Under the pieces are notes generated by a model. It ran no database searches. It worked only from the letters and a program-made list of their open reading frames with translations, and was not told the DNA's origin. 64,000 bases of DNA from an uncultured Pirellulaceae bacterium (GTDB lineage Bacteria > Planctomycetota > Planctomycetia > Pirellulales > Pirellulaceae): contig CALKCK010000021.1 of NCBI GenBank assembly GCA_938083195.1, positions 124,001 through 188,000 on the forward strand, read 5' to 3'. Positions within the stretch are counted from its first letter, which is position 1, and each line of letters begins with the position of its first letter. Both the position numbers and the translations under genes were made by a program. Positions 33,888 to 42,149 of this stretch are shown piece by piece.

Positions 33888-34774
33888 TGTCAGTTAAATC
33901 TATTGTTAAAACTTCGGTTTCCTCGAAGCGATGTCTCAACCTTGGTTGCGGCCGTCGGTATCACTCGGCGTGGACCAATCTTGATTTAGAATCGAATGAC
34001 CCGGAAGTTATTTCTCACGATATCACTCGGGGGATTCCGTTTGAGGCTTCAAGTTTCAATGCGGTTTATCACTCTCACGTTCTTGAGCATTTAAATCCCG
34101 ACGAAGGGAAGTTACTGATTCAGGAGTGTTATCGTGTATTGTCACCTGGTGGGGTGTTGCGAGTGGTGGTTCCAGATCTTGAGCGTATTGCGAGGCTTTA
34201 CTTGGAGAACCACCAGCAGGCCTGGGATGGAGACGAAGTAGCGTCCGTCAATTACGACTGGATGAAGATGGAGTTGCTGGACCAATTGGTTCGCGAAAAA
34301 TCAGGTGGCCAGATGGGGATCTACATGTCCCGTCAGGAAATCAAAAACGCTGAATTCGTACAATCCCGTGTCGGTGATGAGTTGGCGGTTTGCCAGGAAA
34401 CCACCGAGTCGGAAGCTGTTAAAGAGAAGAGTCTATTGAGTCGACTTGAAGAGTCGACGGTTGGTTTTCGTCGCCGGATGGCGAGACGTTTTGTGCGTTG
34501 GACGCTGGGGCGAAGTGCAGAAGCAGCATTTGACGAAGGGATGTTTCGGAGTCAGGGTGAAATTCACCGTTGGATGTACGATCGTTATTCGCTTCGTGAA
34601 ATTTGTCATTTGATAGGCTTCGAGAGTTTTCGAGTTTGTTCTGCAATAGAAAGTTCGATCGAAGATTATTCGAATTACCAGCTTGATTCGGTCGAGGGGC
34701 AAGTCAGAAAGCCGGACTCGATTTTTATAGAGTGTCGAAAACCAAAATCTGACGCCATCCGGGAAGTTGCTTAG
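33887..34774 (+). CDS. Class I SAM-dependent methyltransferase
   Basis: About 295 residues. The N-terminal third is a compact Rossmann methyltransferase: RCLNLGCGRR for SAM binding near residue 17, SHVLEHL and LSPGGVLRVVVPDLERI. The C-terminal two-thirds has no clear second domain; it contains MARRFVRWTLG and IHRWMYDRYSL, a pattern seen in glycan-cluster methyltransferases. Target unknown, probably a sugar given the tight coupling (TGATG) to the TylF-type gene. The last residues are basic. Confidence 0.78.
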   Translation: MSVKSIVKTSVSSKRCLNLGCGRRYHSAWTNLDLESNDPEVISHDITRGIPFEASSFNAVYHSHVLEHLNPDEGKLLIQECYRVLSPGGVLRVVVPDLERIARLYLENHQQAWDGDEVASVNYDWMKMELLDQLVREKSGGQMGIYMSRQEIKNAEFVQSRVGDELAVCQETTESEAVKEKSLLSRLEESTVGFRRRMARRFVRWTLGRSAEAAFDEGMFRSQGEIHRWMYDRYSLREICHLIGFESFRVCSAIESSIEDYSNYQLDSVEGQVRKPDSIFIECRKPKSDAIREVA

Positions 34775-35021
34775 CAAATCCCTTCGATTGAGTCGGTTTT
34801 TCAGCGAATGTAGACCGCCTGCGGGCTGCTTTGCCGTTGCCAGTTTAATTCTGACAAGCTCGATACAGAAGACGATGCGGTTACTACGAAAGCAGCACAT
34901 AAACTGCTAAGATTCTCCCATCGTGATTTCCGTCCATCTTGGTCAGGTAACGTGTTCGTTGCCTTCGCGGTCCTATTTCAAGTTGGGCGAATATTCTCCC
35001 GTTTTTTCTGAGCCAAATTTA

Positions 35022-35912
35022 ATGAACCAAACTGCCAGTTGGAGAGACGAATATCAGTTTCCAGCTAACTACTTGACGGTCGATGGACATCGAATTCATT
35101 ACGTTGACCACCAAGGTGGTGACGGCGCTGAGCCAGTTTTGATGGTACATGGCAATCCTACTTGGTCGTTTTATTGGCGTCGGTTGTTAAGAAGCGTCGG
35201 AGACGGTGGCCGAGCAATTGCGGTGGATCATCTCGGTTGTGGATTGAGTGATAAGCCAGCAGATTATCCATACCGTCTACAAAATCATATTGATAATCTA
35301 TGTTGTTTGATTGACGAGCTTGATTTGAAAAATGTGACCCTGATGGTTCACGATTGGGGCGGTGCTATCGGTTTGGGAGCATTGCTGGCGAGAAAAGATC
35401 GATTTAAAAAAATTATTCTGTTCAACACCGCCGCTTTTCCACCCCCCTACATCCCGTTTCGGATTCGTGTTTGTCGATGGCCGATCGTCGGGAAAATTGG
35501 CTTGCAGGGTTTGAATTTATTCGCTCGTGCGGCGACGCGTATGGCGACCGAGCGAAAAGGTGGATTGCCGAAGGTTGTTGCAGACGGTTTATTGGCGCCT
35601 TACGACAGTTGGTCGAATCGGGTTGCGACCTACAAATTTGTAAAAGATATTCCGCTCAAAAAAAGTCATCCGACTTGGGATGTTTTAGCCAACATCGAAT
35701 TGAGGCTTCAGGAAGTTGGCGAGTGGCCAATCATGATGGTCTGGGGGATGAAGGATTGGTGTTTTCGTCCCGAGTGCCTTGACCGTCTTCAGGAACATTG
35801 GCCTAAAGCTGAAGTGCATAAAATGGCCAATGCTGGACATTATGTAATTGAGGATGAGGCAGAGGAGGTCCAGCATTTGGTGGAAGAATTTTTAACTCGG
35901 CATCGAGCATGA
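35022..35912 (+). CDS. OleB/haloalkane dehalogenase-like alpha/beta hydrolase
   Basis: About 296 residues from the ATG at 35022. The oxyanion/halide motif HGNPTWSFYWRRLL is near residue 42. The nucleophile elbow MVHDWGGAIG carries Asp, as in haloalkane dehalogenases and the OleB beta-lactone decarboxylases, and the catalytic His sits in NAGHYVIEDEAEEV. The stretch APYDSWSNRVATYKFVKDIPL and WGMKDWCF resembles OleB more than typical dehalogenases. OleA, OleC and OleD are not in view, so the substrate is open. A GTG at 34923 extends the frame by 33 poorly ordered residues and was rejected. It overlaps the CitG-like gene by 4 bases. Confidence 0.75.
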   Translation: MNQTASWRDEYQFPANYLTVDGHRIHYVDHQGGDGAEPVLMVHGNPTWSFYWRRLLRSVGDGGRAIAVDHLGCGLSDKPADYPYRLQNHIDNLCCLIDELDLKNVTLMVHDWGGAIGLGALLARKDRFKKIILFNTAAFPPPYIPFRIRVCRWPIVGKIGLQGLNLFARAATRMATERKGGLPKVVADGLLAPYDSWSNRVATYKFVKDIPLKKSHPTWDVLANIELRLQEVGEWPIMMVWGMKDWCFRPECLDRLQEHWPKAEVHKMANAGHYVIEDEAEEVQHLVEEFLTRHRA

Positions 35913-36805
35913 GCGAAGCGTCTCTTTCTCCTGGCGGACTTGCGACGCTTTGCTGCATTCTCGAAGTGGTTGCGCCAAAGCCAGGCAATGTGCATCGGGG
36001 AGCTGATTTTGAAGATGTAACCTTGGTTGATTTCACGACCAGTGCTGTGATTTTGGGCAATGTGATTGATAGTCTACCGCAGAATTCAGTTGGTGACACG
36101 ATCTTGCAGGCGGTGCGTTCAAATTCGGAAATAGTAGGAACTAATACCAATCTTGGGATCATCTTGTTGTTGGTGCCGTTAGCAAAGCTGGTGGCATTGG
36201 ATTCGGACGCGTTATTGAATCCTGATCGGATCTCAAATTTTTTGAGTGGTCTGAGTCACGAAGACGGGGGCAAGATTTACGAGGCAATTCGATTGGCAAG
36301 TCCCGGCGGTTTGGGGACTGCACAGGAGCTGGACGTTGGGACTGCGTCGACTGACTCCGTTGATTTGATGGCGGCGATGGCGTTGGCACGGGAACGAGAT
36401 CTGGTCGCTCAACAATACTCTGATGGATTCCGGTTGCTATTTGAAGTTGCGATTCCCCTGATCGAATATGGTCGGGAATTATTGGGGGGGCTCACGGAAG
36501 GAATTGTTTACGCGCATGTCGCGTTGATGGCTAAATTCCCTGACAGTTTAATTGTTAGGAAATGCGGTCTTGAGGTTGCCGAACACTCTCAGATGCTTGC
36601 GTCCAAAGCAATTGAGACTTTGAGTGGTGACGGGATGAGAGAGTTTTCGGAGTGCCAAGATGATTATTGGGGATTGGTTTCCGAACTCGATTTCTGGCTG
36701 CGATCAGATGGTCATCGACGCAATCCTGGAACTACGGCTGATCTGATTGCAGCAAGCTTATTTATTGGAATTCATAATCGAATCATCAAGCCACCGTTTA
36801 GGTAA
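35909..36805 (+). CDS. Triphosphoribosyl-dephospho-CoA synthase (CitG)-like protein
   Basis: A 298-residue all-helical protein of the CitG/MdcB family. The family signature APKPGNVHRGADFEDV lies near residue 22, followed by TNTNLGIILLLVPLA with the usual Asn/Gly pair. CitG condenses ATP with dephospho-CoA for citrate lyase, but no citrate or malonate decarboxylase genes are here. CitG-like genes have been reported, as recalled, among the archaeal-type genes that accompany H4MPT-linked C1 metabolism, and the PTPS-like gene next door supports that reading. Start ATG overlaps the upstream stop (ATGA). Confidence 0.72.
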   Translation: MSEASLSPGGLATLCCILEVVAPKPGNVHRGADFEDVTLVDFTTSAVILGNVIDSLPQNSVGDTILQAVRSNSEIVGTNTNLGIILLLVPLAKLVALDSDALLNPDRISNFLSGLSHEDGGKIYEAIRLASPGGLGTAQELDVGTASTDSVDLMAAMALARERDLVAQQYSDGFRLLFEVAIPLIEYGRELLGGLTEGIVYAHVALMAKFPDSLIVRKCGLEVAEHSQMLASKAIETLSGDGMREFSECQDDYWGLVSELDFWLRSDGHRRNPGTTADLIAASLFIGIHNRIIKPPFR

Positions 36806-36809
36806 ACAA

Positions 36810-37319
36810 ATGAAAAGCGATACATTTCGAGTTAAACTTGAAAAAGACAATCTGGTTTTTAGCGCGGCCCACTTCATTACTTTTGATGGCAATACTTGCG
36901 AGTCCATTCACGGGCATAATTATCGAGTTAAATGCGAAGTGACTGGAGCGCTTGACGAGAATGGGTATGTCGTTGATTTTATTGCCCTGCGAGATGCCCT
37001 GCAGGAGATTGTAAGTCGGCTTGACCACCATGTTGTTTTGCCAACGTTGCATCCAAAGATTCAGGTGGCTGAGGTTGAAAAAGAGGTGGTGGTCAGATTT
37101 GAAGATCGCCGTTGGGTTTTTCCACAGCAAGACTGTGTACTTTTGCCTATCGCAAATACAACGGCGGAATTAATGGCGCAGTTCATTGGTCGAGAGTTGA
37201 TTCAAAAAACACAGACCAAATTTGGCGATCAACTGACTGGGCTGGTCGTTTCGGTTGATGAAAATCGAGGCCAATGGGGCGTTTGCGAACTGGCTTGGCC
37301 GTCCACGCCAGTCGATTAA
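36810..37319 (+). CDS. 6-pyruvoyl-tetrahydropterin synthase-like protein
   Basis: About 169 residues of the PTPS/QueD fold. Zinc ligands are visible: FSAAHFI near residue 17 and IHGHNY near 38-43, with the catalytic Cys just before it (TCESIHGHNY). LDHHVVLP supplies the active-site Asp-His pair and SVDENRGQWGVCE the substrate Glu. The enzyme acts on 7,8-dihydroneopterin triphosphate to give a tetrahydropterin or a related product. Together with FolE at 55.6 kb it could feed a pterin such as H4MPT. QueD for queuosine is an alternative. The ATG at 36810 follows an AGGTAA that overlaps the upstream stop. Confidence 0.78.
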   Translation: MKSDTFRVKLEKDNLVFSAAHFITFDGNTCESIHGHNYRVKCEVTGALDENGYVVDFIALRDALQEIVSRLDHHVVLPTLHPKIQVAEVEKEVVVRFEDRRWVFPQQDCVLLPIANTTAELMAQFIGRELIQKTQTKFGDQLTGLVVSVDENRGQWGVCELAWPSTPVD

Positions 37320-37405
37320 CTCGTCCGGATGCTGTGCGGGTTTTCGAGTCCGTTTTCGAAGGTTTGGCCTCGGTGGAATGTGTAGTTTTGCAAGGCTTGA
37401 AAGAC

Positions 37406-39004
37406 CTAGCCTTCCTTGCGTTGTAGGTCTCCGAGAATTTGTTGGGCGGCTAATTTTCCTGGTCCCCCGATGACACAACCCCCTGGATGGGTTCCCGAGC
37501 CACATTGATAGTAACCGTCGATTGGAGTTCGATACTGATTCCAGCCGGGTGCCGGGCGATTCAAAAACATTTGATCTGCGAATAGTTCACCCGCGAAAAT
37601 ATTTCCTTCGGTGAGTCCGACGATTCTTTCAATATCCAACGGTGTGACGATTTCACGGTGGAGAATCAAAGAGCCAAACCCTGGAAAAAAATCTTCTATG
37701 GTTGCTTGAACAACATCACCGAGATTTTCACGTTCAGTATCCCAGTCACTTTCAGATAAATGATAGGGTGCGTACATCACAAAACAGGACATGATATGTT
37801 TGCCAGGTGGAGTCATGTCTGGATCGATGGTCGATTGCACACAGCAATCGAGGAAAGGTTTTTTGCTGTATCTTCCCGCTTCGCAATCAGCAAACGCCTC
37901 CTCGAGATAGTCAATCGACGGACCGAGATTAGTAAATCCCATATAAATGTCTTTCCGATTTTCTAGTCCAGGGAAATTCGGGAGATCGGAAAGAGCAAAA
38001 TTCACTTTGGCGGCTGTGCCTTGGAATTTGTATTTGCCGATTGCTTTGATCAGGGATTCTGGCAAATCATCAGAAGCAACTAGCTGGGTAAAGGTGCGAC
38101 GCGGGTCGAGTGCGCTAACTACCGTCTGGGCATGATATTCCTCTCCGTTGGCAAGGCGGACGCCAGTCGCCACGGAATCTTCGTAGATGACCGTCTCCAC
38201 ATCGGCGTCGGTCAAAATTGTTCCACCGAATGACACGACTGCCTTGGCCAAGACTTCGGTGAATCCTCCATTGCCTCCTTTGTGGAATCCCCATTCACCA
38301 AAAATGCCATCGTACTCACCCATTTTATGGAACAGCCAAACGAGTCCAGAGCCTTTCGAGCGTGGTCCAACTTTGCTACCGATAATTCCGCTGGATGCGA
38401 TCAGCGCTTTGACCAAATCGGATTCAAAATACTCCTCGAGAATTTCAGCGGCACTGCAATTCACGAATTTGTCTATCATCGCGCGGACGTCCGGTTCGAG
38501 TCCGGCCATGTAATCTTTGAGTCCCGCCATGGCAGCGAGTTCTGCCGGATCATCGCTCATTGCGTTGGGAGGGATGTTGTCCATGAGCGGTTTGAGGGCG
38601 AAACAAACACGGTCAATCAAATGCGATAAATCACGGATCGATTCAGCATCTTCTCGTGAGTGTCTGGCAATTTCGTGAAAGTTAGCATCGGCATCGGCGC
38701 CGAGCAGGAGATACTCTCCGTTGAAACCGGGTTGAAAGGTGTTGACCAGAGGTAAAACCATCATGCCGTGGTCTGCGAGGCGGAGGTCTTGCACGATATC
38801 GGGTCGCATCAGGCTGATGGCGTAGGAGAAGGTGGTGAACTTAAAACCTGGGACAAGCTCTTCTGTGATTGCGGCTCCACCGACTAAGTGCCTTCGCTCC
38901 AGTACGAGTGTTTTTAATCCCGACTTGGCGAGATAGGCTGCGTTGACCAAACCGTTGTGGCCACCGCCGATAACAATGGCATCGTAGTTATTGGAATTAC
39001 TCAT
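37406..39004 (-). CDS. FAD-dependent oxidoreductase, PYROXD2/phytoene-dehydrogenase-like
   Basis: A 532-residue flavoprotein. The N-terminus has the dinucleotide motif VIGGGHNGLVNAAYLAKSGL, followed by LERRHLVGGAAITEEL, and the C-terminus ends with GSGTHPGGCVIGGPGKLAAQQIL, the FAD-binding motif of the CrtI/PYROXD2 group. The family oxidises carotenoid-like or unknown substrates. Its start overlaps the stop of the aminomethyltransferase-like gene by 4 bases, so the two act together. Products are unknown; PYROXD2-type proteins do not have an established bacterial role. The protein converges with the PTPS-like gene. Confidence 0.82.
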   Translation of the reverse strand: MSNSNNYDAIVIGGGHNGLVNAAYLAKSGLKTLVLERRHLVGGAAITEELVPGFKFTTFSYAISLMRPDIVQDLRLADHGMMVLPLVNTFQPGFNGEYLLLGADADANFHEIARHSREDAESIRDLSHLIDRVCFALKPLMDNIPPNAMSDDPAELAAMAGLKDYMAGLEPDVRAMIDKFVNCSAAEILEEYFESDLVKALIASSGIIGSKVGPRSKGSGLVWLFHKMGEYDGIFGEWGFHKGGNGGFTEVLAKAVVSFGGTILTDADVETVIYEDSVATGVRLANGEEYHAQTVVSALDPRRTFTQLVASDDLPESLIKAIGKYKFQGTAAKVNFALSDLPNFPGLENRKDIYMGFTNLGPSIDYLEEAFADCEAGRYSKKPFLDCCVQSTIDPDMTPPGKHIMSCFVMYAPYHLSESDWDTERENLGDVVQATIEDFFPGFGSLILHREIVTPLDIERIVGLTEGNIFAGELFADQMFLNRPAPGWNQYRTPIDGYYQCGSGTHPGGCVIGGPGKLAAQQILGDLQRKEG

Positions 39005-40236
39005 TTCCCACCTCCCATTGGTGCGGTTTTGCGTTCGGGATTGAAGAACGGCAGTGAAGAGACTTTGGCCAGGACGTTGACGGGTTTGCGAATAACGGAA
39101 ACCTCAAGGTCAACCTCGGTACCGGTTTCTGTCAGATCAAGCGGTAGTTTCGCAATCGCGATAGGCTTACGCAAAAGGGAAGAAAACAAAAAGCTAGTTG
39201 CGTATCCTGCATAGTCCCACGGGATTTCGGTACGCCGGTAAATGCTCATCGTCGATTCGCGATAGAGATCATTCTTAGGTGGTAAAATGCCTGCGTCCAA
39301 ATGGACGGCTTCATAACTGTGCCAATCGATTTCAAGACCAACGGTCTTCCAGCGACTTGTTTTGTTTTTTATTTCGGCCTCAATTGCCGCGCGACCGATA
39401 AAATCACGGTCGTCTTTATCTAAGTTTCGAAACATCCACGACCATCCCAATTCGATTGCTGTTTCACGTTGTGCATCAACCCAAGCGAATCGGGAGGAAT
39501 CAAAATCGACGCCCATCAACAATAATCCGGCTTCGACTCGAGCCATCTTTAACGCAGTTGTTCCAATTGGAGCGATGTTGTATCCCTCCCCGGCAGTCAT
39601 CAGTGCATCCCATACGGTCAGTGCGTTATTGGTGGGTACCCAAATTTCGTACCCAAGGTCCCCGGTGTATCCGGTTCGTGAAATTATGACTTCGGTTTCG
39701 CAAAGGCGAGCACGAGCCGCTTCGAAATACTTTAAATCAGTGGCGTCTTGGGTTAATTGAGAAATGACATTGTGAGCGTGTGGGCCTTGTAAGGCTAAGA
39801 TGCCAAAATCTTCGGATACGTCTTCGACTGTGACGTCTTCCAGCTTCATTTCCCTGGCAATGGAATTGAAGTATCGCAGGGTTGGTTCGCCAGCGGTTAA
39901 GAAGAACTCAAATTCATTGGTTCGTAGTATGACACCATCCTGAATTACAAATCCTTTTTCGTCGGACCAGACGGTATACTGAGCCGCTCCCGGCTTACAT
40001 CGCTTTATGTCACGCGACATAATTCGCTCGAGAAGGCGAACAGAGTCGATACCTGAAATTCGGTATTTAAACAGCGGTGAAGTATCAAGTAGCGAGACGG
40101 AGCTTCGAATCGCATAATATTCGTTAGTAAGAGAGTACTTAAACTGAGGGGCAACAAGGAATCCGGACCAGTTTTTCCAAACTTTCGTTTCGTTAAGTGG
40201 CTCCAGTCGCGAGTGAAACGCAGTCGTTTTGGGCAT
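39001..40236 (-). CDS. GcvT-like aminomethyltransferase family protein
   Basis: A 411-residue folate-binding protein of the GcvT/DmdA/sarcosine-dehydrogenase T-domain type. The middle segment ALQGPHAHNVISQL and RTGYTGDLGYEIW are family hallmarks, with a C-terminal barrel domain ending KTAPMGGGK. It would transfer a methyl or methylene group to a tetrahydrofolate-like cofactor. Because GcvP and GcvH are absent and the partner is a flavoprotein, a demethylase or dehydrogenase role is as likely as glycine cleavage. It is translated first, with an ATGA overlap into the flavoprotein. Confidence 0.78.
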   Translation of the reverse strand: MPKTTAFHSRLEPLNETKVWKNWSGFLVAPQFKYSLTNEYYAIRSSVSLLDTSPLFKYRISGIDSVRLLERIMSRDIKRCKPGAAQYTVWSDEKGFVIQDGVILRTNEFEFFLTAGEPTLRYFNSIAREMKLEDVTVEDVSEDFGILALQGPHAHNVISQLTQDATDLKYFEAARARLCETEVIISRTGYTGDLGYEIWVPTNNALTVWDALMTAGEGYNIAPIGTTALKMARVEAGLLLMGVDFDSSRFAWVDAQRETAIELGWSWMFRNLDKDDRDFIGRAAIEAEIKNKTSRWKTVGLEIDWHSYEAVHLDAGILPPKNDLYRESTMSIYRRTEIPWDYAGYATSFLFSSLLRKPIAIAKLPLDLTETGTEVDLEVSVIRKPVNVLAKVSSLPFFNPERKTAPMGGGK

Positions 40237-40657
40237 GGCGATGCACTTTCAAAAATGTGTGCGGGGATTTTTCTTAAATAGATTTGCTGAATGACAAGCG
40301 GGTCGGCGCGATTACGAAATTAGAGGCCGCTGTATCGGTTGCGGTATTGCGTTTCGGCAGAAATCATTGACAGCATAGAAATATCCCAAGAAGTTGTGAA
40401 ACGAATTTAGATCAATTTAATTCAGATCGCAACCGTTCGTGTACGGTCTTTGGAGATTGTCCGTTGTCGCGATTGTCTCTCCTCGCGACAGGTGTGACTT
40501 AAAGCGCGCAGGTGTTTACGGTGTGATCAATTGCTGTTGGGAGTGCCACGTGCAGTTTGAGCCGATTGGTTCAACTAAATAAGTGAGTTGACCAAATCTG
40601 ATTGCTGGGCGGGGTAGATTTTAATGAGAAATTAGTCATTCATTGAGAGCTTCTAAA
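40237..40657. other. Intergenic region before the GcvT-like gene
   Basis: A 421-base gap between the GT4 glycosyltransferase gene and the GcvT-like gene, both on the minus strand. It should carry the promoter of the GcvT/PYROXD2 pair near 40240-40330. No RNA gene, repeat or stable terminator was recognised. Confidence 0.45.
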
Positions 40658-41893
40658 TCACGCGGCAACAATTCTTGGGAACTGCTCCATGGATTCGGTC
40701 ACCCGTAATGTCTGGTTAACTACTGATTCGCTCAGGTCAATTAGCTTATCACCGTATTCCTCAAAACGGTAGCGAGAATGCACTCGTTGCAACGACCGCT
40801 CACGGAGGCCATTGGCAAGTTCCGGCTGGGCGGCCAAGGTTCTAAGGAGGTTGGAGATTTGTTCATAATCGGCGTAGTCAACGATGATTCCGGCACCATT
40901 GTCAACTGCTTCAGCGGCTCCGCCGGAGTTAGCAAATGTGACGATTGGCAAGCTTGCTGCCATTGCTTCGTGAATTACGCAAGGAAATGGGTCAACTCGC
41001 GAGGTCATCAGGAATGCATCCGCACCCACAAAGTAAGGTTCAACATTGGGACGCTCGCCAATGAAGTGAACATTATGCCGGGCATGACTCTTGTGAATAT
41101 CGAGTTGCACATAATGGTAAGGAGAATGGCACCAGCGAGGGCCTTCACCCACCCAGACAAAGTGAATAGGAGTGTCTGATTGATTTTGAGCACAAGTTTG
41201 TCTGGCAATCGCAGCGTAGTGATCGATGCCCTTGCGAAGGTCTAGCGTACCACAGCCGAGAGCGATGAACGCGTTAGGGGGTAGTGACAATTCCTTTCTG
41301 ATTTGAGCATGTGCTTTTTCTCGAGTAATGCCTTTACCAAAATCGGGTGTCAGCAATCCTTGAGGAAGGACAATTGATTTTCCTTGAGGAATCGGAGTTT
41401 TGGAGTCGGCGGCGTCTCGAACTGCGTGAGCCGGGAATACAATCTTTTCCGACGACTTAAAAATGTTTTCGTAGTCTTCTTCGGAATAAGATGACGGCAA
41501 CTCGTGCACTAAAGAAACGCAGGGAACGCCATGTTCTGCAAATGCTGCCGCAACGTGACGCGATTCCATACTGTTACAGACCGCAAGAATTGGCTTGTTG
41601 TTCTTTTCGCGATTAACAACACGGGCTGTCCGTTTCCGGAGTTCCTCAACATTTTGGCTATCGACGTTGAAGCAATCGACGACCGAATGCTCAGCGAAGT
41701 CGGTTGCTAAGTGCCCGCCAGATTGAAGGACGGTTTCGCACTGGACGTCGCAATTCTCTCTGAAATGTTTGAGGATATTTAGAATAATCTTTGGAGCGCC
41801 GGTTCTCGTGGCTTCATGAGATACAAAAACAACCCTTCGTTGCTGCGGAGTAGAAGGTAATTTGTTTTTCTTATTTTTTCGAAATATTCGCAT
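40658..41893 (-). CDS. Glycosyltransferase family 4 protein
   Basis: About 411 residues, a GT-B fold retaining enzyme. N-terminal domain RRVVFVSHEATRTGAPKIIL; C-terminal donor site with IALGCGTLDLRKGID, HFVWVGEGP, then FIGERPNVEPYFVGADAFLMTSRVDPFPCVIHEAMAASLPIV, the E-x7-E type signature of GT4, and GAGIIVDYAD. It likely builds a surface glycan. The ATG at 41893 follows AGGA with good spacing; an upstream TTG would add 28 residues of no clear kind. It lies next to a second MsbA-like exporter gene on the same strand. Confidence 0.88.
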   Translation of the reverse strand: MRIFRKNKKNKLPSTPQQRRVVFVSHEATRTGAPKIILNILKHFRENCDVQCETVLQSGGHLATDFAEHSVVDCFNVDSQNVEELRKRTARVVNREKNNKPILAVCNSMESRHVAAAFAEHGVPCVSLVHELPSSYSEEDYENIFKSSEKIVFPAHAVRDAADSKTPIPQGKSIVLPQGLLTPDFGKGITREKAHAQIRKELSLPPNAFIALGCGTLDLRKGIDHYAAIARQTCAQNQSDTPIHFVWVGEGPRWCHSPYHYVQLDIHKSHARHNVHFIGERPNVEPYFVGADAFLMTSRVDPFPCVIHEAMAASLPIVTFANSGGAAEAVDNGAGIIVDYADYEQISNLLRTLAAQPELANGLRERSLQRVHSRYRFEEYGDKLIDLSESVVNQTLRVTESMEQFPRIVAA

Positions 41894-42149
41894 TGTTTTT
41901 CCTGATTCGCCGGCTGGGTCCGGCTTGAGATTCAGAGGCAAGACTTGCGAGAATCTTCCGTGATTATTCGCATGCAAATCTGCTTCACCCTTGAAGATAA
42001 CACTTCGCTAAAAACTCTCAAAGATCAGCGGGGGATAGAATTCGATTGCTAGCGAAATCTGGGAGTTAATTTCAAGTAGTTATGGGGGTTCCCCGCAATT
42101 GAGGGGGGCGGGGGCGGTCGGGCATCAGAAAGGAATCAAGCCAATTAGT

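Noticed and set aside
34433..34900. 155-residue minus-strand open frame
   Set aside because: It is antisense to the C-terminal part of the methyltransferase gene and reads as low-complexity, unrelated sequence.
35022..35912. Calling the hydrolase a true haloalkane dehalogenase
   Set aside because: The motifs fit, but the downstream segments resemble OleB at least as well, so a neutral name was kept.
42060..42149. Runs of G and C just after the second exporter gene
   Set aside because: They can form only short, imperfect stems and no T tract follows.
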